NCBI RefSeq assembly: GCF_039652615.1
Contig: NZ_JBDJAC010000006.1
Location: 1-64,000 of the forward strand
From: Fulvimarina sp039652615
Lineage (GTDB): Bacteria; Pseudomonadota; Alphaproteobacteria; Rhizobiales; Rhizobiaceae
Length of the DNA: 64,000 nt
Direction: 5' to 3'
Shown here piece by piece: positions 45,596 to 54,986 of the stretch. Made by a program: the position numbers and the translations under genes. A model generated the notes under the pieces. It saw only the letters and a program-made list of their open reading frames with translations. It was not told the DNA's origin and did no database searches. How positions within the stretch are numbered: the stretch's first letter is position 1; each line of letters opens with the position of its first letter.

Positions 45596-47059
45596 ATGCA
45601 ATTGAACGATACCGATCTCCTGCGCTTTCAAGGTCTGATCGACGGGCGTTGGCAGGATGCCGGCTCGGCGGCAACGCTCGACGTTTTCGATCCGGCGAGC
45701 CAAGGCATCCTCGGCATCGTGCCCGACATGGGCGAGGCGGAGACCAGGGCCGCGATCGAGGCGGCCGAGCGCGCCTTCGGGCCCTGGAAGCGCAAGACCC
45801 ATGCCGAGCGCGCCCGTCTGATCGAGGCGTGGCATTCTCTGATGATCGAGCACGCCGAAGATCTCGCCCAGATCCTCACCGCCGAACAGGGCAAGCCGCT
45901 CACTGAAGCGCGCGGCGAGATCGCCTATGGCGCGAGTTTCGTCAAATGGTTTGCCGAAGAGGCCCGGCGCATCGGCGGATCGACCATCCCCTCACCGACG
46001 CCCGACCGGCGCATCCTCGTCCTGAAAGAGGCGGTGGGCGTCTGCGGCATCATCACGCCGTGGAACTTCCCCAATGCGATGATCACGCGAAAGGTCGCGC
46101 CGGCGCTTGCCGCCGGATGCACCGTCGTCATCAAGCCGTCCGAGTTCACGCCCTTTTCGGCGCTCGCTCTCGGCGTGTTGGCGGAAAGAGCGGGCATTCC
46201 GGCGGGCGTCGTCAATATCGTCACCGGCATGCCGACGGGCATCGGCAAGGCTTTCATGGAGAGCGAGACGGTCCGCAAGATCTCCTTCACCGGCTCGACG
46301 CGGGTCGGAGCGCTGCTGATGCGCGGCGCGGCGGACTCGATCAAGCGGCTCAGCCTGGAGCTTGGCGGCAATGCGCCCTTCATCGTCTTCGACGACGCCG
46401 ATCTCGATCTCGCCGTCGAGGGCGTTCTCATCTCCAAGTTCCGCAATGGCGGCCAGACCTGCGTCTGCGCCAACCGGATCCTCGTTCAGTCCGGCATCTA
46501 TGACGCCTTCGCCGAGCGCCTGAGCGCCAAGGTGAAGGAGATGAAGGTCGGGCCGGGCACCGAGGAAGGCGTCGCGATCGGCCCGATGATCAACGCGGCC
46601 GCGATCGAGAAGATCGAGCGGCACATCGCCGACGCCAAGGCCAAGGGCGGACGCATCCTCGCCGAGAGCGGCCATATGCCGGAGGGTGGGCAATATGCGC
46701 GGCCCGTGGTGATCGGCGGCGCGACGACCGAGATGCAACTCGCCTCGGAGGAGACCTTCGGCCCCGTCGCCCCGCTCTTTCGCTTCGAGACTGAAGAGGA
46801 AGCGATCACGATCGCCAACGGCACGCCCTTCGGCCTTGCCGCCTATTTCTTCACCGAAAGCCTGTCGCGCGCCTGGCGCGTCGGCGAGGCGCTGGAATTC
46901 GGCATGGTCGGCCTCAACACCGGCCTGATCTCCACCGAGGTCGCCCCCTTCGGCGGGGTCAAGCAGTCCGGCCTCGGCCGCGAGGGCTCCCATCTCGGCA
47001 TCGAGGAATATCTGGAGGTAAAGACCTTCCACATGGGCGGCTTGCGCCAGAGCGCCTGA
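45596..47059 (+). CDS. succinate-semialdehyde dehydrogenase-like ALDH (GabD type)
   Basis: A 487-residue ALDH. Features are the N-terminal FQGLIDGRWQDAGS, GIITPWNFPNAMITRKVAPA, the base block ELGGNAPFIVFDDADLD and the catalytic cysteine in NGGQTCVCANR. The C-terminus PFGGVKQSGLGREGSHLGIEEYLE is typical of GabD. It should oxidise a short omega-semialdehyde such as succinate or glutarate semialdehyde. It is followed by a class III aminotransferase, the usual pair for diamines or omega-amino acids. Confidence 0.92.
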   Translation: MQLNDTDLLRFQGLIDGRWQDAGSAATLDVFDPASQGILGIVPDMGEAETRAAIEAAERAFGPWKRKTHAERARLIEAWHSLMIEHAEDLAQILTAEQGKPLTEARGEIAYGASFVKWFAEEARRIGGSTIPSPTPDRRILVLKEAVGVCGIITPWNFPNAMITRKVAPALAAGCTVVIKPSEFTPFSALALGVLAERAGIPAGVVNIVTGMPTGIGKAFMESETVRKISFTGSTRVGALLMRGAADSIKRLSLELGGNAPFIVFDDADLDLAVEGVLISKFRNGGQTCVCANRILVQSGIYDAFAERLSAKVKEMKVGPGTEEGVAIGPMINAAAIEKIERHIADAKAKGGRILAESGHMPEGGQYARPVVIGGATTEMQLASEETFGPVAPLFRFETEEEAITIANGTPFGLAAYFFTESLSRAWRVGEALEFGMVGLNTGLISTEVAPFGGVKQSGLGREGSHLGIEEYLEVKTFHMGGLRQSA

Positions 47060-47076
47060 GTTTCGATCCGCTGTCT

Positions 47077-47101
47077 GCGGGGCGCCGACAGGGCGCCCCG
47101 C
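47077..47101 (+). terminator. intergenic hairpin between the ALDH and aminotransferase genes
   Basis: GCGGGGCGCC (47077-47086) pairs with GGCGCCCCGC (47092-47101) around a 5-nt loop. There is no T-run, so it may attenuate or stabilise mRNA rather than end transcription. Confidence 0.5.
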
Positions 47102-47158
47102 CTCGCTCACCGGCCGATCCTGGCAGGCACGGGCCATGCCACCTCGAGGAATCTCTCC

Positions 47159-48535
47159 ATGTTGATGAATTCGCTGGTCGAGCTCGACCGCGCCCATCTC
47201 GTTCATCCCGTCGCTTCCTATCGGGGGCATGAAAAGACCGGCGTGCGGGTTCTCGCCTCCGGTAAGGGTGCGCGGGTCAAGGAGGCCGGCGGACATGAGC
47301 TGATCGATGGATTTGCCGGACTATGGTGCGTCAATGCCGGCTATGGCCAGGAGACGATCGTGGAGGCTGCGACACGACAGCTTCGCGAGCTGCCCTATGC
47401 CACGGGCTATTTCGGCCTCGGCTCGGAGCCGGCGATCCGCCTCGCCTCCAAGCTCGCCGACCGCGCGCCAGGCGCCCTCAACCATGTCTATTTCACACTG
47501 GGCGGGTCGGACGCGGTGGATTCCACCGTCCGCTTCATCCGCTATTACTCCCATGCCATCGGAAAGCCGGAGAAGGACCAGTTCATCTCCGTCATGAACG
47601 GCTATCACGGCTCGTCGACCGTCGGCGCCGGGCTCACGGCCCTGCCGGCCTTCCATGCCGGTTTTGGCCTGCCCTTCGACTGGCAGCACAAGATTCCCTC
47701 GCACTACGGCTACCGCAATCCGGTCGGCACCGAACCGCAGGCGATCATCGAGGCCTCCGTCGCGGCCTTGCGGGCAAAGGTAGAGGAGATCGGACCCGAG
47801 CGCGTCGCCGCCTTCTATGTGGAGCCGATCCAGGGCTCGGGCGGGGTGCTCGTGCCGCCGGATGGCTGGGTGAAAGCGATGCGTGAGACCTGCCGCGAGC
47901 TCGATATCCTCTTCGTCGCCGACGAGGTGATCACCGGCTTCGGGCGCACCGGGCCGCTCTTTGCCTGTGAGGACGAAGGCATCGTTCCCGATCTGATGAC
48001 CGTCGCCAAGGGTTTGACCTCCGGCTATTGCCCGATGGGCGCGGTCCTCCTGTCGGACAGGATCTATGATGCGATCGCCGATGGGGCAGGGCTGACGGCC
48101 GTCGGCCATGGCTACACTTATTCCGCCCATCCCGTCAGCGCGGCCGTCGGGCTCGCCTGCCTCGAACTTTACGAAAACGGCCTTCTCGAAAACGGCCGCC
48201 GCGCCGGCGAACGGCTGATGGCGGGTCTTCATTCGCTCGCCGATCATCCGTTGGTCGGCGAGGTGCGCGGCCGGGGGATGCTCGCCGCTTTGGAACTCGT
48301 GACGGACAAGGCGAAGAAGACCCCCCTTCCCGCCAGCGCCGAGCCGGCCAAGCGCGTCTTCGACCGGGCCTGGGACAACGGCCTCGTCGTCAGGGCCTTC
48401 CCCACCGGCGTCCTCGGCTACGCACCGCCGCTCTGCGCGACCGACGCCGATATCGACGGGATCATCGAGCGCACGAAGATGACGCTCGACCAGACGCTGG
48501 AAGACCCTGACGTGCGCGCGGAGATGGTCGGCTGA
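47159..48535 (+). CDS. class III PLP-dependent omega-aminotransferase
   Basis: A 458-residue transaminase of the beta-alanine/putrescine-pyruvate group. Features are FAGLWCVNAGYGQETIVEAA, the PLP-phosphate region GSDAVDSTVRF and NGYHGSSTVGAG, the Asp in FVADEVITGFGRTG and the PLP lysine Lys284 in TVAKGLTSGYCPMGAV. It would convert a terminal amine to a semialdehyde with pyruvate as acceptor, feeding the ALDH encoded upstream. It is distinct from the phospho-lyase-like class III enzyme at 57083. It is last gene of the plus-strand operon. Confidence 0.92.
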   Translation: MLMNSLVELDRAHLVHPVASYRGHEKTGVRVLASGKGARVKEAGGHELIDGFAGLWCVNAGYGQETIVEAATRQLRELPYATGYFGLGSEPAIRLASKLADRAPGALNHVYFTLGGSDAVDSTVRFIRYYSHAIGKPEKDQFISVMNGYHGSSTVGAGLTALPAFHAGFGLPFDWQHKIPSHYGYRNPVGTEPQAIIEASVAALRAKVEEIGPERVAAFYVEPIQGSGGVLVPPDGWVKAMRETCRELDILFVADEVITGFGRTGPLFACEDEGIVPDLMTVAKGLTSGYCPMGAVLLSDRIYDAIADGAGLTAVGHGYTYSAHPVSAAVGLACLELYENGLLENGRRAGERLMAGLHSLADHPLVGEVRGRGMLAALELVTDKAKKTPLPASAEPAKRVFDRAWDNGLVVRAFPTGVLGYAPPLCATDADIDGIIERTKMTLDQTLEDPDVRAEMVG

Positions 48536-48544
48536 CGAGAGCGG

Positions 48545-48565
48545 AGCGGCCTGCAACAGGCCGCT
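48545..48565. terminator. terminator between convergent genes
   Basis: AGCGGCCTG and CAGGCCGCT pair around a 3-nt loop and are followed by TTCCTT. The hairpin lies in the 45 bp between the convergent aminotransferase and GNAT genes and could serve both. Confidence 0.75.
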
Positions 48566-48580
48566 TCCTTCGGGGCAAAC

Positions 48581-49462
48581 TCAGCCCAAAGCGTGGCCGG
48601 CGAGACCGAAGACGATCGGCTCGCCCGGCCGCTCGATGAGGATGCGGCGGCCCTTCGACATGGTGGTGACGGTCTCGGCGACCGTGAGGCCGTTGCGACG
48701 CAGAAAATCGCCGAAAGGCCCATCGGACCTTGTATCGACGCGCACGAACTGCCCGCCGAGCCCATCCAGATGGACAGCCGCGAGATGGATGGCGTCATTG
48801 TCGCTCGAAGCGACGATCGGACCGATGACATGGCCGCGGCCAAAGGGGCGGCACATGGAATAGCCGACGATCGCGCCGCCGCGCCGAAGCACTCGGATCG
48901 AGGCGGTCTCGGCCAGGCCCTTCAGATGGGCCATGCGGTCGGCCTCGAAGGCCGCATGGTCGAGCGCGGCGATGTCCGCGAGCGCGTCTGGGGTCAGGGC
49001 CTCGATTTCACCCTTCAGCACCAGACGCGCCGCCGTCACGGGCGGCATCACGCCCTGATGCATATGGACCTGTCCCTCGGTGGCGAAGCCGAGGGAGTGG
49101 TAGAGGATATAGGCCGCACGAGTGGAATTGAGAGCAAGATCGCGTCCCGCGCAGCGGGCGAGAACCTGATCCATGAGCCAGCGGCCATTGCCTTGCGCTT
49201 GCGTGCGCGGCGTGGTGATGACGAGACCGATCGTGGCGAAATCGTCCCCATGGGGAAACCACATGGCACTGCCGAAGACGCGCCCGATCCCGTCGACGGC
49301 GACGATCCCCTCCCCGACGCTGAGAAGGAATTCCCAGTCCTTTGGACGGTGCGGCCAGCCGACGCTGATCGACAGGGCGTGAAGCAGGCTGATATCGACG
49401 CTGCCGATATCCCTTGCGAAGAGCTCGAAGGATTTGAGCCGCACGGCGTCCTGCATCTTCAT
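48581..49462 (-). CDS. GNAT acetyltransferase with YitH-type C-terminal domain, copy 2
   Basis: A 293-residue paralogue of 40829-41698. The shared layout includes LHALSISVGWPHRPKDWEFLLSV against SMALSWPYRVEDWAFAL, MWFPHGDDFATIGLVITTPR, the loop TQAQGNGRWLM and the second domain with GHVIGPIVASSDNDAIHLAA and FVRVDTRSDG. The start at 49462 follows a clear GGAGGATTG site. Two diverged copies in one catabolic island suggest two different amine substrates or intermediates; none can be named. Confidence 0.85.
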   Translation of the reverse strand: MKMQDAVRLKSFELFARDIGSVDISLLHALSISVGWPHRPKDWEFLLSVGEGIVAVDGIGRVFGSAMWFPHGDDFATIGLVITTPRTQAQGNGRWLMDQVLARCAGRDLALNSTRAAYILYHSLGFATEGQVHMHQGVMPPVTAARLVLKGEIEALTPDALADIAALDHAAFEADRMAHLKGLAETASIRVLRRGGAIVGYSMCRPFGRGHVIGPIVASSDNDAIHLAAVHLDGLGGQFVRVDTRSDGPFGDFLRRNGLTVAETVTTMSKGRRILIERPGEPIVFGLAGHALG

Positions 49463-49715
49463 CAATCCTCCGTAGCCTGACCGACCCTTCAAACGGGACT
49501 GGCACGATGGCCCACTCGCGAAAGCGGCCTGTTCGGCCGTTGCGCGTCGGTCCGATCAGACCCGCTCCCCCGCCGCTGAATGTCTCGCATGCTCTCGATA
49601 GGGTGGTTCATTCGTCGCCGGTTTCCAGGCTATGACGACCCATCGGATAGCACTCCTTCCGTGACGGCTCAAACGGCGCCGCTCCGGGGGAGAAAGGCGC
49701 TCCCGCTCCCTCTGT

Positions 49716-49836
49716 TACCGCCGGGCGAATGAATTGCCTCCCCGGGGTCAATTCATTCGCCCGACGCGGGGCTCATACGCCCCCCGGGCTGCCGGCGGAC
49801 CTTCGAAAGCGATGCTTTCACAGGTCCGCTGGTATA
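49716..49836 (+). repeat. interspersed intergenic palindromic repeat, copy C
   Basis: It starts ACCGCCGGGCGAATGAATTG and ends with a hairpin GAAAGC / GCTTTC inside GGACC / GGTCC arms, closing at GGTCCGCTGGTAT. It corresponds to copies A and B, but the middle carries its own palindrome (GGTCAATTCATTCGCCC against the start). It sits in the 400-bp gap 49463-49862, where nothing else was recognised. Confidence 0.7.
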
Positions 49837-49862
49837 GCACGCCCCGCCCATGCCCCTCGTCG

Positions 49863-51197
49863 TCACATCATTTCCGGGCGCTTGATGGCCGAACCATCGA
49901 AGAAGCGGCTGAGCCGGAACGGATTAATCTCGACGAACGGCGTTTCGTTCATCGCCATCTCGCTCGCCAGCCGCCCGGCGCCGGGCCCGAGGGCAAAGCC
50001 ATGGCCGGAAAAACCCGTGGCGACCGTCAGGCCGCGAACGGCGTCGGGATTGGCGATGACGGGCACGAGGTCGGGCGAGGTGTCGATGAGGCCGGCCCAG
50101 GATGCGGCGACTTCAATGCCCTTGAAGACCGGGAAATCGGCAACGAGGCTGTCGATCGCCTCCTTGACCAGATCCTTCTGGGGGGCCGGGTCCATGATGC
50201 GGATCTTCTCGAAGGGCGAAATCTTGTCGAAGTCCCAGCCGCCGAGCGCGTCGGGGCCGTTGAAGAACCGGCCATTCAGCCGGTATTTCAGCTTCTTGCC
50301 GATCTTCGCGCGCATCATCTCGCGGAATTTGGTGGCATAGAGGATGCCCTGCGGCGCGAGGTTGACGACACCGTGCCCAGGGACCGCGATCGTGTAGCTG
50401 CCGTCGAGGCGCCGTCTCAGCGCATATCCGGCGCCCGTCACGCAGCCGGCCTCGACGACGTTCGGGGCGGCGGACGTGCGCAGGGCTGTTCCCTCCACAT
50501 TGGCGACCGGCAGATCGATGCCATGGCGGCGAAGGAAGCGCGAGCTCCAGGCCCCGCCCGCAAGAACGGCCGCCTCGGCCTTGATCAGGCCGCGTTCGGT
50601 CCACACGCCCTTGACCGCGCCATTGGCGATGTCGAGCCCGCGCACGGCGCAGTTCTGATGAATGGAAGCACCGAGCGCCTTCGCCCCGGCCGCGATGGCG
50701 GGCGCGGCCATGCCGGGCTCTGCGCATCCGTCGGTCGGCGACCAGATCGCGCCGACCCACTTCGTGGTGCTTCCCTTCATGCGCTCCTGTGTCTCGGCCG
50801 CCGTCAGTGTCTCGTTGTAAAAGCCCATTTCACGGGCCTTCCGGCTCCAGGCATCCCAGCGTGCCAGTTCGTCCGCATCCTTGGAGGCGTAGAGGCAGCC
50901 GATGCGGCGAAAGCCGAGATCGGCGCCGATCTCGCTGTCGATCTCGCCCCAGCGCTTCAGGCTGTGCATGGCGAGCGGAAGCTCGTGGAAATCGCGGTTC
51001 TGCTGGCGCACCCAGCCCCAGTTGCGGCCCGACTGCTCGCCCGCCACGATCCCCTTTTCGACGAGTGCGACAGAGACGCCCTTGCGCGCCAGTTCATAGG
51101 CGGTGGAGGTGCCGACGATACCGGCGCCGATGACGACCACATCGACTTTTGCGGGAAATTCGGCGCTGTCCTGGACAGGGTTCACGACGATGGGCAT
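49863..51197 (-). CDS. FAD-dependent D-amino-acid/opine-type oxidoreductase (DAO family)
   Basis: A 444-residue flavoenzyme. The Rossmann motif VVVIGAGIVGTSTAYELARKG is followed by an acidic residue (VEK). An ERSGRNWG-like segment (GEQSGRNWGWVRQQNRD) follows, and the C-terminal ATGFSGHGFALGPGAGRLASE contacts the flavin. It resembles D-amino-acid dehydrogenases, glycine oxidase and opine oxidase B subunits. It follows the two dipeptide-type permeases and so probably acts on the imported compound or an early product. Confidence 0.88.
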   Translation of the reverse strand: MPIVVNPVQDSAEFPAKVDVVVIGAGIVGTSTAYELARKGVSVALVEKGIVAGEQSGRNWGWVRQQNRDFHELPLAMHSLKRWGEIDSEIGADLGFRRIGCLYASKDADELARWDAWSRKAREMGFYNETLTAAETQERMKGSTTKWVGAIWSPTDGCAEPGMAAPAIAAGAKALGASIHQNCAVRGLDIANGAVKGVWTERGLIKAEAAVLAGGAWSSRFLRRHGIDLPVANVEGTALRTSAAPNVVEAGCVTGAGYALRRRLDGSYTIAVPGHGVVNLAPQGILYATKFREMMRAKIGKKLKYRLNGRFFNGPDALGGWDFDKISPFEKIRIMDPAPQKDLVKEAIDSLVADFPVFKGIEVAASWAGLIDTSPDLVPVIANPDAVRGLTVATGFSGHGFALGPGAGRLASEMAMNETPFVEINPFRLSRFFDGSAIKRPEMM

Positions 51198-51309
51198 GGA
51201 GACAGGTCTTTCGGATCATTCAAGCCGCGAAGGCGGGGTGCTTTGGGAGGACGAACTGCGGCGGCGCCGATCACTGGCGCCGGTCACAGGCAACGGCGCC
51301 GCGGCGATA

Positions 51310-52227
51310 TCAATGGCCGTCGCTTCGCACGTCGAAGGCGTCGCGCAGGCCGTCGCCGATGAAGTTGAAGCTGGCAACGGCGATGGTGATGGCCGCGCCT
51401 GGAATGATGGCGAGCCAGGGGGCACTGCCGAGATATTGCTGGGCGCCGTTCAGCATATTGCCCCAGGAGGGCAGCGGCGGCTGGATGCCATAGCCGAGGA
51501 AGCTGATATAGGCCTCCATCAAAATGGCGCGCGCGACCGTCAGCGTGGCCGCGACAATGATCGGGCCAAGCGCGTTGGGCAGGATCTCCCGGAACATGAT
51601 GTGGGCACCGCTCAGACCCAGCATCCGCCCTGCCTGGACGAATTCGCGCTCACGCAAGGAGCGGACCTCGGCATCGACGATGCGCGCCACTTCCATCCAG
51701 CTGGTGGCGGCGATGACGATGGTGATCATCATGGCGCTCGGCTGAAGGGCGGCCGCAAGCGCCAGAACCAGGAAGATCGAGGGAAAGGACAGGAAGCCGT
51801 CGACGGTCCGCATCAGGACGCTGCCGATCCAGTCGCCGCGATAGCCGGCGACGACGCCCACCAGGGTGCCGATGATGGTCGACAGCAGCATGGCGGAAAA
51901 GCCGACGGCGAGCGAGATGCGTCCAGCCTCGAAGAGCCGGGCGGCAATGTCCCGGCCGAGCGGGTCGGTGCCGAAGAAGTGGTAGCCGGTGAAGGGCGGC
52001 GCGAAGCGCGCGCGGAGATCGATGTCGAGCGACCCGTAAGGCAGGAGATGGGGCGCCAGGATGCAGGCCAGCACCAGAAGAACGATCATGCCCAGACCGA
52101 ACATGGCGAGCTTGTTGGTGATGAAACGGCGGGTCGTGCGGCTCCGCCACCAGCGTTCGCGGATGGGTTGGGACAGGGTGGCGCTTGTCACGGCGGTTGG
52201 CTCCCTCTCTCGGGCGATGGATGTCAT
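51310..52227 (-). CDS. dipeptide/opine-type ABC transporter permease (DppC type)
   Basis: A 305-residue inner-membrane permease. An N-terminal domain with the ILAPHLLPYG segment and GTDPLGRDIAARLFEAGRIS is typical of DppC/OppC. The EAA-like loop is EREFVQAGRMLGLSGAHIMFREILPNALGP. It starts 3 bp after the DppB-type permease stop and ends the transporter operon before the FAD enzyme (112 bp gap). Confidence 0.92.
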   Translation of the reverse strand: MTSIAREREPTAVTSATLSQPIRERWWRSRTTRRFITNKLAMFGLGMIVLLVLACILAPHLLPYGSLDIDLRARFAPPFTGYHFFGTDPLGRDIAARLFEAGRISLAVGFSAMLLSTIIGTLVGVVAGYRGDWIGSVLMRTVDGFLSFPSIFLVLALAAALQPSAMMITIVIAATSWMEVARIVDAEVRSLREREFVQAGRMLGLSGAHIMFREILPNALGPIIVAATLTVARAILMEAYISFLGYGIQPPLPSWGNMLNGAQQYLGSAPWLAIIPGAAITIAVASFNFIGDGLRDAFDVRSDGH

Positions 52228-52230
52228 GGA

Positions 52231-53193
52231 TCAGGCCAATCGGATACGAGGATCGATGAGGGCGACGGCGATATCGGCAATGAGGTTGCTCGCGATGACC
52301 AGGATCGCCGAGAACATCAAAAGGCCCATCACCACCGGATAGTCGCTGTAACCCAGACTATCGAGGAAGAGGCGCCCCATGCCGGGCCAGGTGAAGACCG
52401 TCTCGGTGACGAGGGCACCCGTCAGAACGCTCGGCAACTGGATGCCGGCGAGCGTCACCATCGGCAGAAGCGCGTTGCCGACCACATGCTTCATCAGGAT
52501 GCGGCGCTCTGACAGGCCCTTGGCGCGCGCCGTCTTGACGAAATCCTGGTTCATCACGTCCAGCGTCGCCGAGCGCATATAGCGGCTCCAGATCGCGACA
52601 TGGACCAGCGCCAGCACGATGCTCGGCAGGATGAGATGGTGCAGATAATCCAGCACCGTCTCGTCGCCGATCGTGTACATATTTCCCGCCGGCAGCCAGC
52701 CGAGTTTCAGCGAAAACACATAGATGCCGACGAGACCGAACCAGAAGGTTGGGATCGACAGGGCGATCATCGCCCCGACCGTCGCGGCGTAGTCGAAGGT
52801 GGACCCGCGATGGGTGGCGCTGCGGATGCCGATCCAGGCGCCGATGGATACGGCGATGATGGTTGACGAGCCCATGAGCAGAAAGGTCGCCCACAGGTGC
52901 CGGGCGATGACCTCGAGCACGGGAGCGCCGTCGCGGAAGGAATGACCCCAATCGCCCTGAAGAAGCCGCCATGCCCAGTCGAGATATTGGACATAAAGCG
53001 GGCGGTTCAGTCCGAGCTGTTCTCTCAGCCGGTCAAGATCGTTCTGGGTGATGCTGGAATCGAGGCCGAACTGCGCGAGCGGCCCGCCCGGCAGCAGATT
53101 GAGCACGACGAAGCCGATGACCGATACGATCAGGAGCAAGACGAGGCTCTGCAGAAGCCGTTTGATGAGGAAGCCTGGCATTGGGACATGCAC
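52231..53193 (-). CDS. dipeptide/opine-type ABC transporter permease (DppB type)
   Basis: A 320-residue inner-membrane permease. Features are the N-terminal FLIKRLLQSLVLLLIVSVIG with NLLPGGP, the EAA loop MNQDFVKTARAKGLSERRIL followed by HVVGNALLP, and the C-terminal ETVFTWPGMGRLF. The length is normal for DppB. It works with the DppC-type permease at 51310, the binding protein at 53265 and the fused ATPase at 54987. Confidence 0.92.
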   Translation of the reverse strand: MHVPMPGFLIKRLLQSLVLLLIVSVIGFVVLNLLPGGPLAQFGLDSSITQNDLDRLREQLGLNRPLYVQYLDWAWRLLQGDWGHSFRDGAPVLEVIARHLWATFLLMGSSTIIAVSIGAWIGIRSATHRGSTFDYAATVGAMIALSIPTFWFGLVGIYVFSLKLGWLPAGNMYTIGDETVLDYLHHLILPSIVLALVHVAIWSRYMRSATLDVMNQDFVKTARAKGLSERRILMKHVVGNALLPMVTLAGIQLPSVLTGALVTETVFTWPGMGRLFLDSLGYSDYPVVMGLLMFSAILVIASNLIADIAVALIDPRIRLA

Positions 53194-53219
53194 CCTTCGT
53201 GACAGCGATCCTTGAAAGA

Positions 53220-53247
53220 CCCTCCGCCCCTGGGAAAGGGCGGAGGG
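53220..53247 (-). terminator. attenuating hairpin between binding-protein and permease genes
   Basis: CCCTCCGCCC (53220-53229) pairs with GGGCGGAGGG (53238-53247) around an 8-nt loop. It lies between the stop of the binding-protein gene and the start of the DppB-type permease, so it may stop most transcripts and keep binding-protein mRNA in excess. Confidence 0.65.
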
Positions 53248-53264
53248 AGCGGGAAAGGCCCCGA

Positions 53265-54932
53265 TCAGTCCTTCCAGGACCAGGCGGCGGCATGCCAGGA
53301 GGGCGTGCGTGTATTGGGATTGAACTTGAAGCCTTCAAGCCCGGATTTGCGCCCCATCACGACCGTGTAGGCAAAGATCGGCAGGAAAGGCAGATCCTCG
53401 CGGATGATCTCCTGAACCTCCGTATAGATCTTCTTGCGCTCTTCCTGACCGAACGTGCCGCGTCCTTCCTTCAGAAGTTCGTCGACCCGCGCATTCGAAT
53501 ACTGCATCGTATTCGATCCCTGCCCGCCCTTGGCGGCGCTGGAGGTCGAAGCGAAGCGGTTGGTGACGTCCGGGTCGGAGGCGATGAGGAAGGTGACGCC
53601 GGACATGGCCGTATCAAACTGGGACTTCGTCCAGAAGTCGCCCCACATGACCGCCGGCGGCAGGTTGGAGATCGTCATCTCCACGCCGATCTCGCGATAG
53701 ACCTGCTGCATATATTGCTGCACCTGCTCGCGCAGATGATTGCCGGAGGTGGTGGAGTTGGCGAAGGCGAGGCGCACTCCGTCCTTGGCACGGATGCCGT
53801 CCGATCCCGGTACCCAGCCGGCATCGTCGAGAATCTTGCGCGCCTCGTCCAGACTGAATTCCTGCTTCGGCAGATCCGGATCGTAATAGTATGACAGCGG
53901 CGGCATGAAGGTTTCGGTGATGGTGCCGACGCCGTAATAGATGCCATCGATGATCGACTGGCGGTCGAGCGCGGCATAGAGCGCCTTGCGCACGGCCGGA
54001 TCCTTGAATTGCGGCCGCTCCAGATTGAAGAAGATTCCCTCGATCGACGAGCCGGGCTCCAGGGTGACCGTGCGATCGGGAAGGTCCTTGGCTTCGGCAT
54101 AGTGATCGGGGGTGATGTAGGACTGATCCACCAGATCCACGTCGCCGCTCTGGAACTGGGTGTAGAGCACCGTCATGTCGGGGATGTATTTGAAGATGAG
54201 CTCCTCGATGAACGGCCCTTCGCCGAAATAGTCATCATTGGCGACGAGCTCGACCCGGTCGCCCGGCACGCGGTTGCTCCATTTGAAGGCACCGGTGCCG
54301 ATGGGCGACTGGTTGAAGGGGGCCGTATTCGGGTCTTCCGCCTCGCCCAGAATGTGCTTGGGCACCATGAAGGTCTCGGCGAGGAAGGCGAGATAGGGCG
54401 CGAACTCGCTCTCCATGCGCCAGGTGATCTCCGTCGGCGAAACAACCGTCAGATCACGAACCAGCGAATGTCCGCCGGTGCGCCAGGAGAGGAACTTCGG
54501 ATCGACGATCAGCTCCAGCGTGTATTTGACGTCTTCGGCCGTAAAGGGCTTGCCGTCATGCCATTTGACGTCGTCGCGCAGGCGCACCCGCCAGTTCAGG
54601 CCGTCCTCGGAAATTCCCCCATTCTCGACGCTCGGCACTTCGGCCGCGAGATTGGGCTGGATCACACCATCCGGATCGATGCGGAACAGCGCGTCGAAGA
54701 CCGAGAAATGGACCGCGTCGTCCACCTCGTTGTGGACCATCAGCGGATTGAAGACGGTCGGCTCCTGGGACATGCCGACGACGACGCGGCCCTTCGGCTC
54801 CTTGCCGGCTTGGGCGAAGGCCACGCCGCCGAGGAAATGGGGCGCGACAAAGGTTGCAAGGCCGCTGGCCGCCATCAGGCGCAGGGCACTACGGCGCGAA
54901 AGGCCGGATTTCGGGGTGGTCTTGTCCGTCAT
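53265..54932 (-). CDS. peptide/opine-type ABC transporter substrate-binding protein (SBP family 5), Tat signal
   Basis: A 555-residue periplasmic binding protein. The N-terminus has a twin-arginine signal (SRRSALRLMAASGLATFV) ending near AFAQA, so it is probably exported folded. Family 5 features are the PHLA-like opening region, LRDDVKWHDGKPFTAEDVKY, QSPIGTGAFK and the late region YTVVMGRKSGL. It is encoded 54 bp downstream of the fused ATPase gene. Family 5 proteins bind peptides, opines, betaines and polyamine conjugates, so the ligand stays open. Confidence 0.92.
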   Translation of the reverse strand: MTDKTTPKSGLSRRSALRLMAASGLATFVAPHFLGGVAFAQAGKEPKGRVVVGMSQEPTVFNPLMVHNEVDDAVHFSVFDALFRIDPDGVIQPNLAAEVPSVENGGISEDGLNWRVRLRDDVKWHDGKPFTAEDVKYTLELIVDPKFLSWRTGGHSLVRDLTVVSPTEITWRMESEFAPYLAFLAETFMVPKHILGEAEDPNTAPFNQSPIGTGAFKWSNRVPGDRVELVANDDYFGEGPFIEELIFKYIPDMTVLYTQFQSGDVDLVDQSYITPDHYAEAKDLPDRTVTLEPGSSIEGIFFNLERPQFKDPAVRKALYAALDRQSIIDGIYYGVGTITETFMPPLSYYYDPDLPKQEFSLDEARKILDDAGWVPGSDGIRAKDGVRLAFANSTTSGNHLREQVQQYMQQVYREIGVEMTISNLPPAVMWGDFWTKSQFDTAMSGVTFLIASDPDVTNRFASTSSAAKGGQGSNTMQYSNARVDELLKEGRGTFGQEERKKIYTEVQEIIREDLPFLPIFAYTVVMGRKSGLEGFKFNPNTRTPSWHAAAWSWKD

Positions 54933-54986
54933 GTCGTCGTTCCATTCCAGTTGAGGTTGCGGGGCTGAGGGGTCTGGGTGGCCTGA

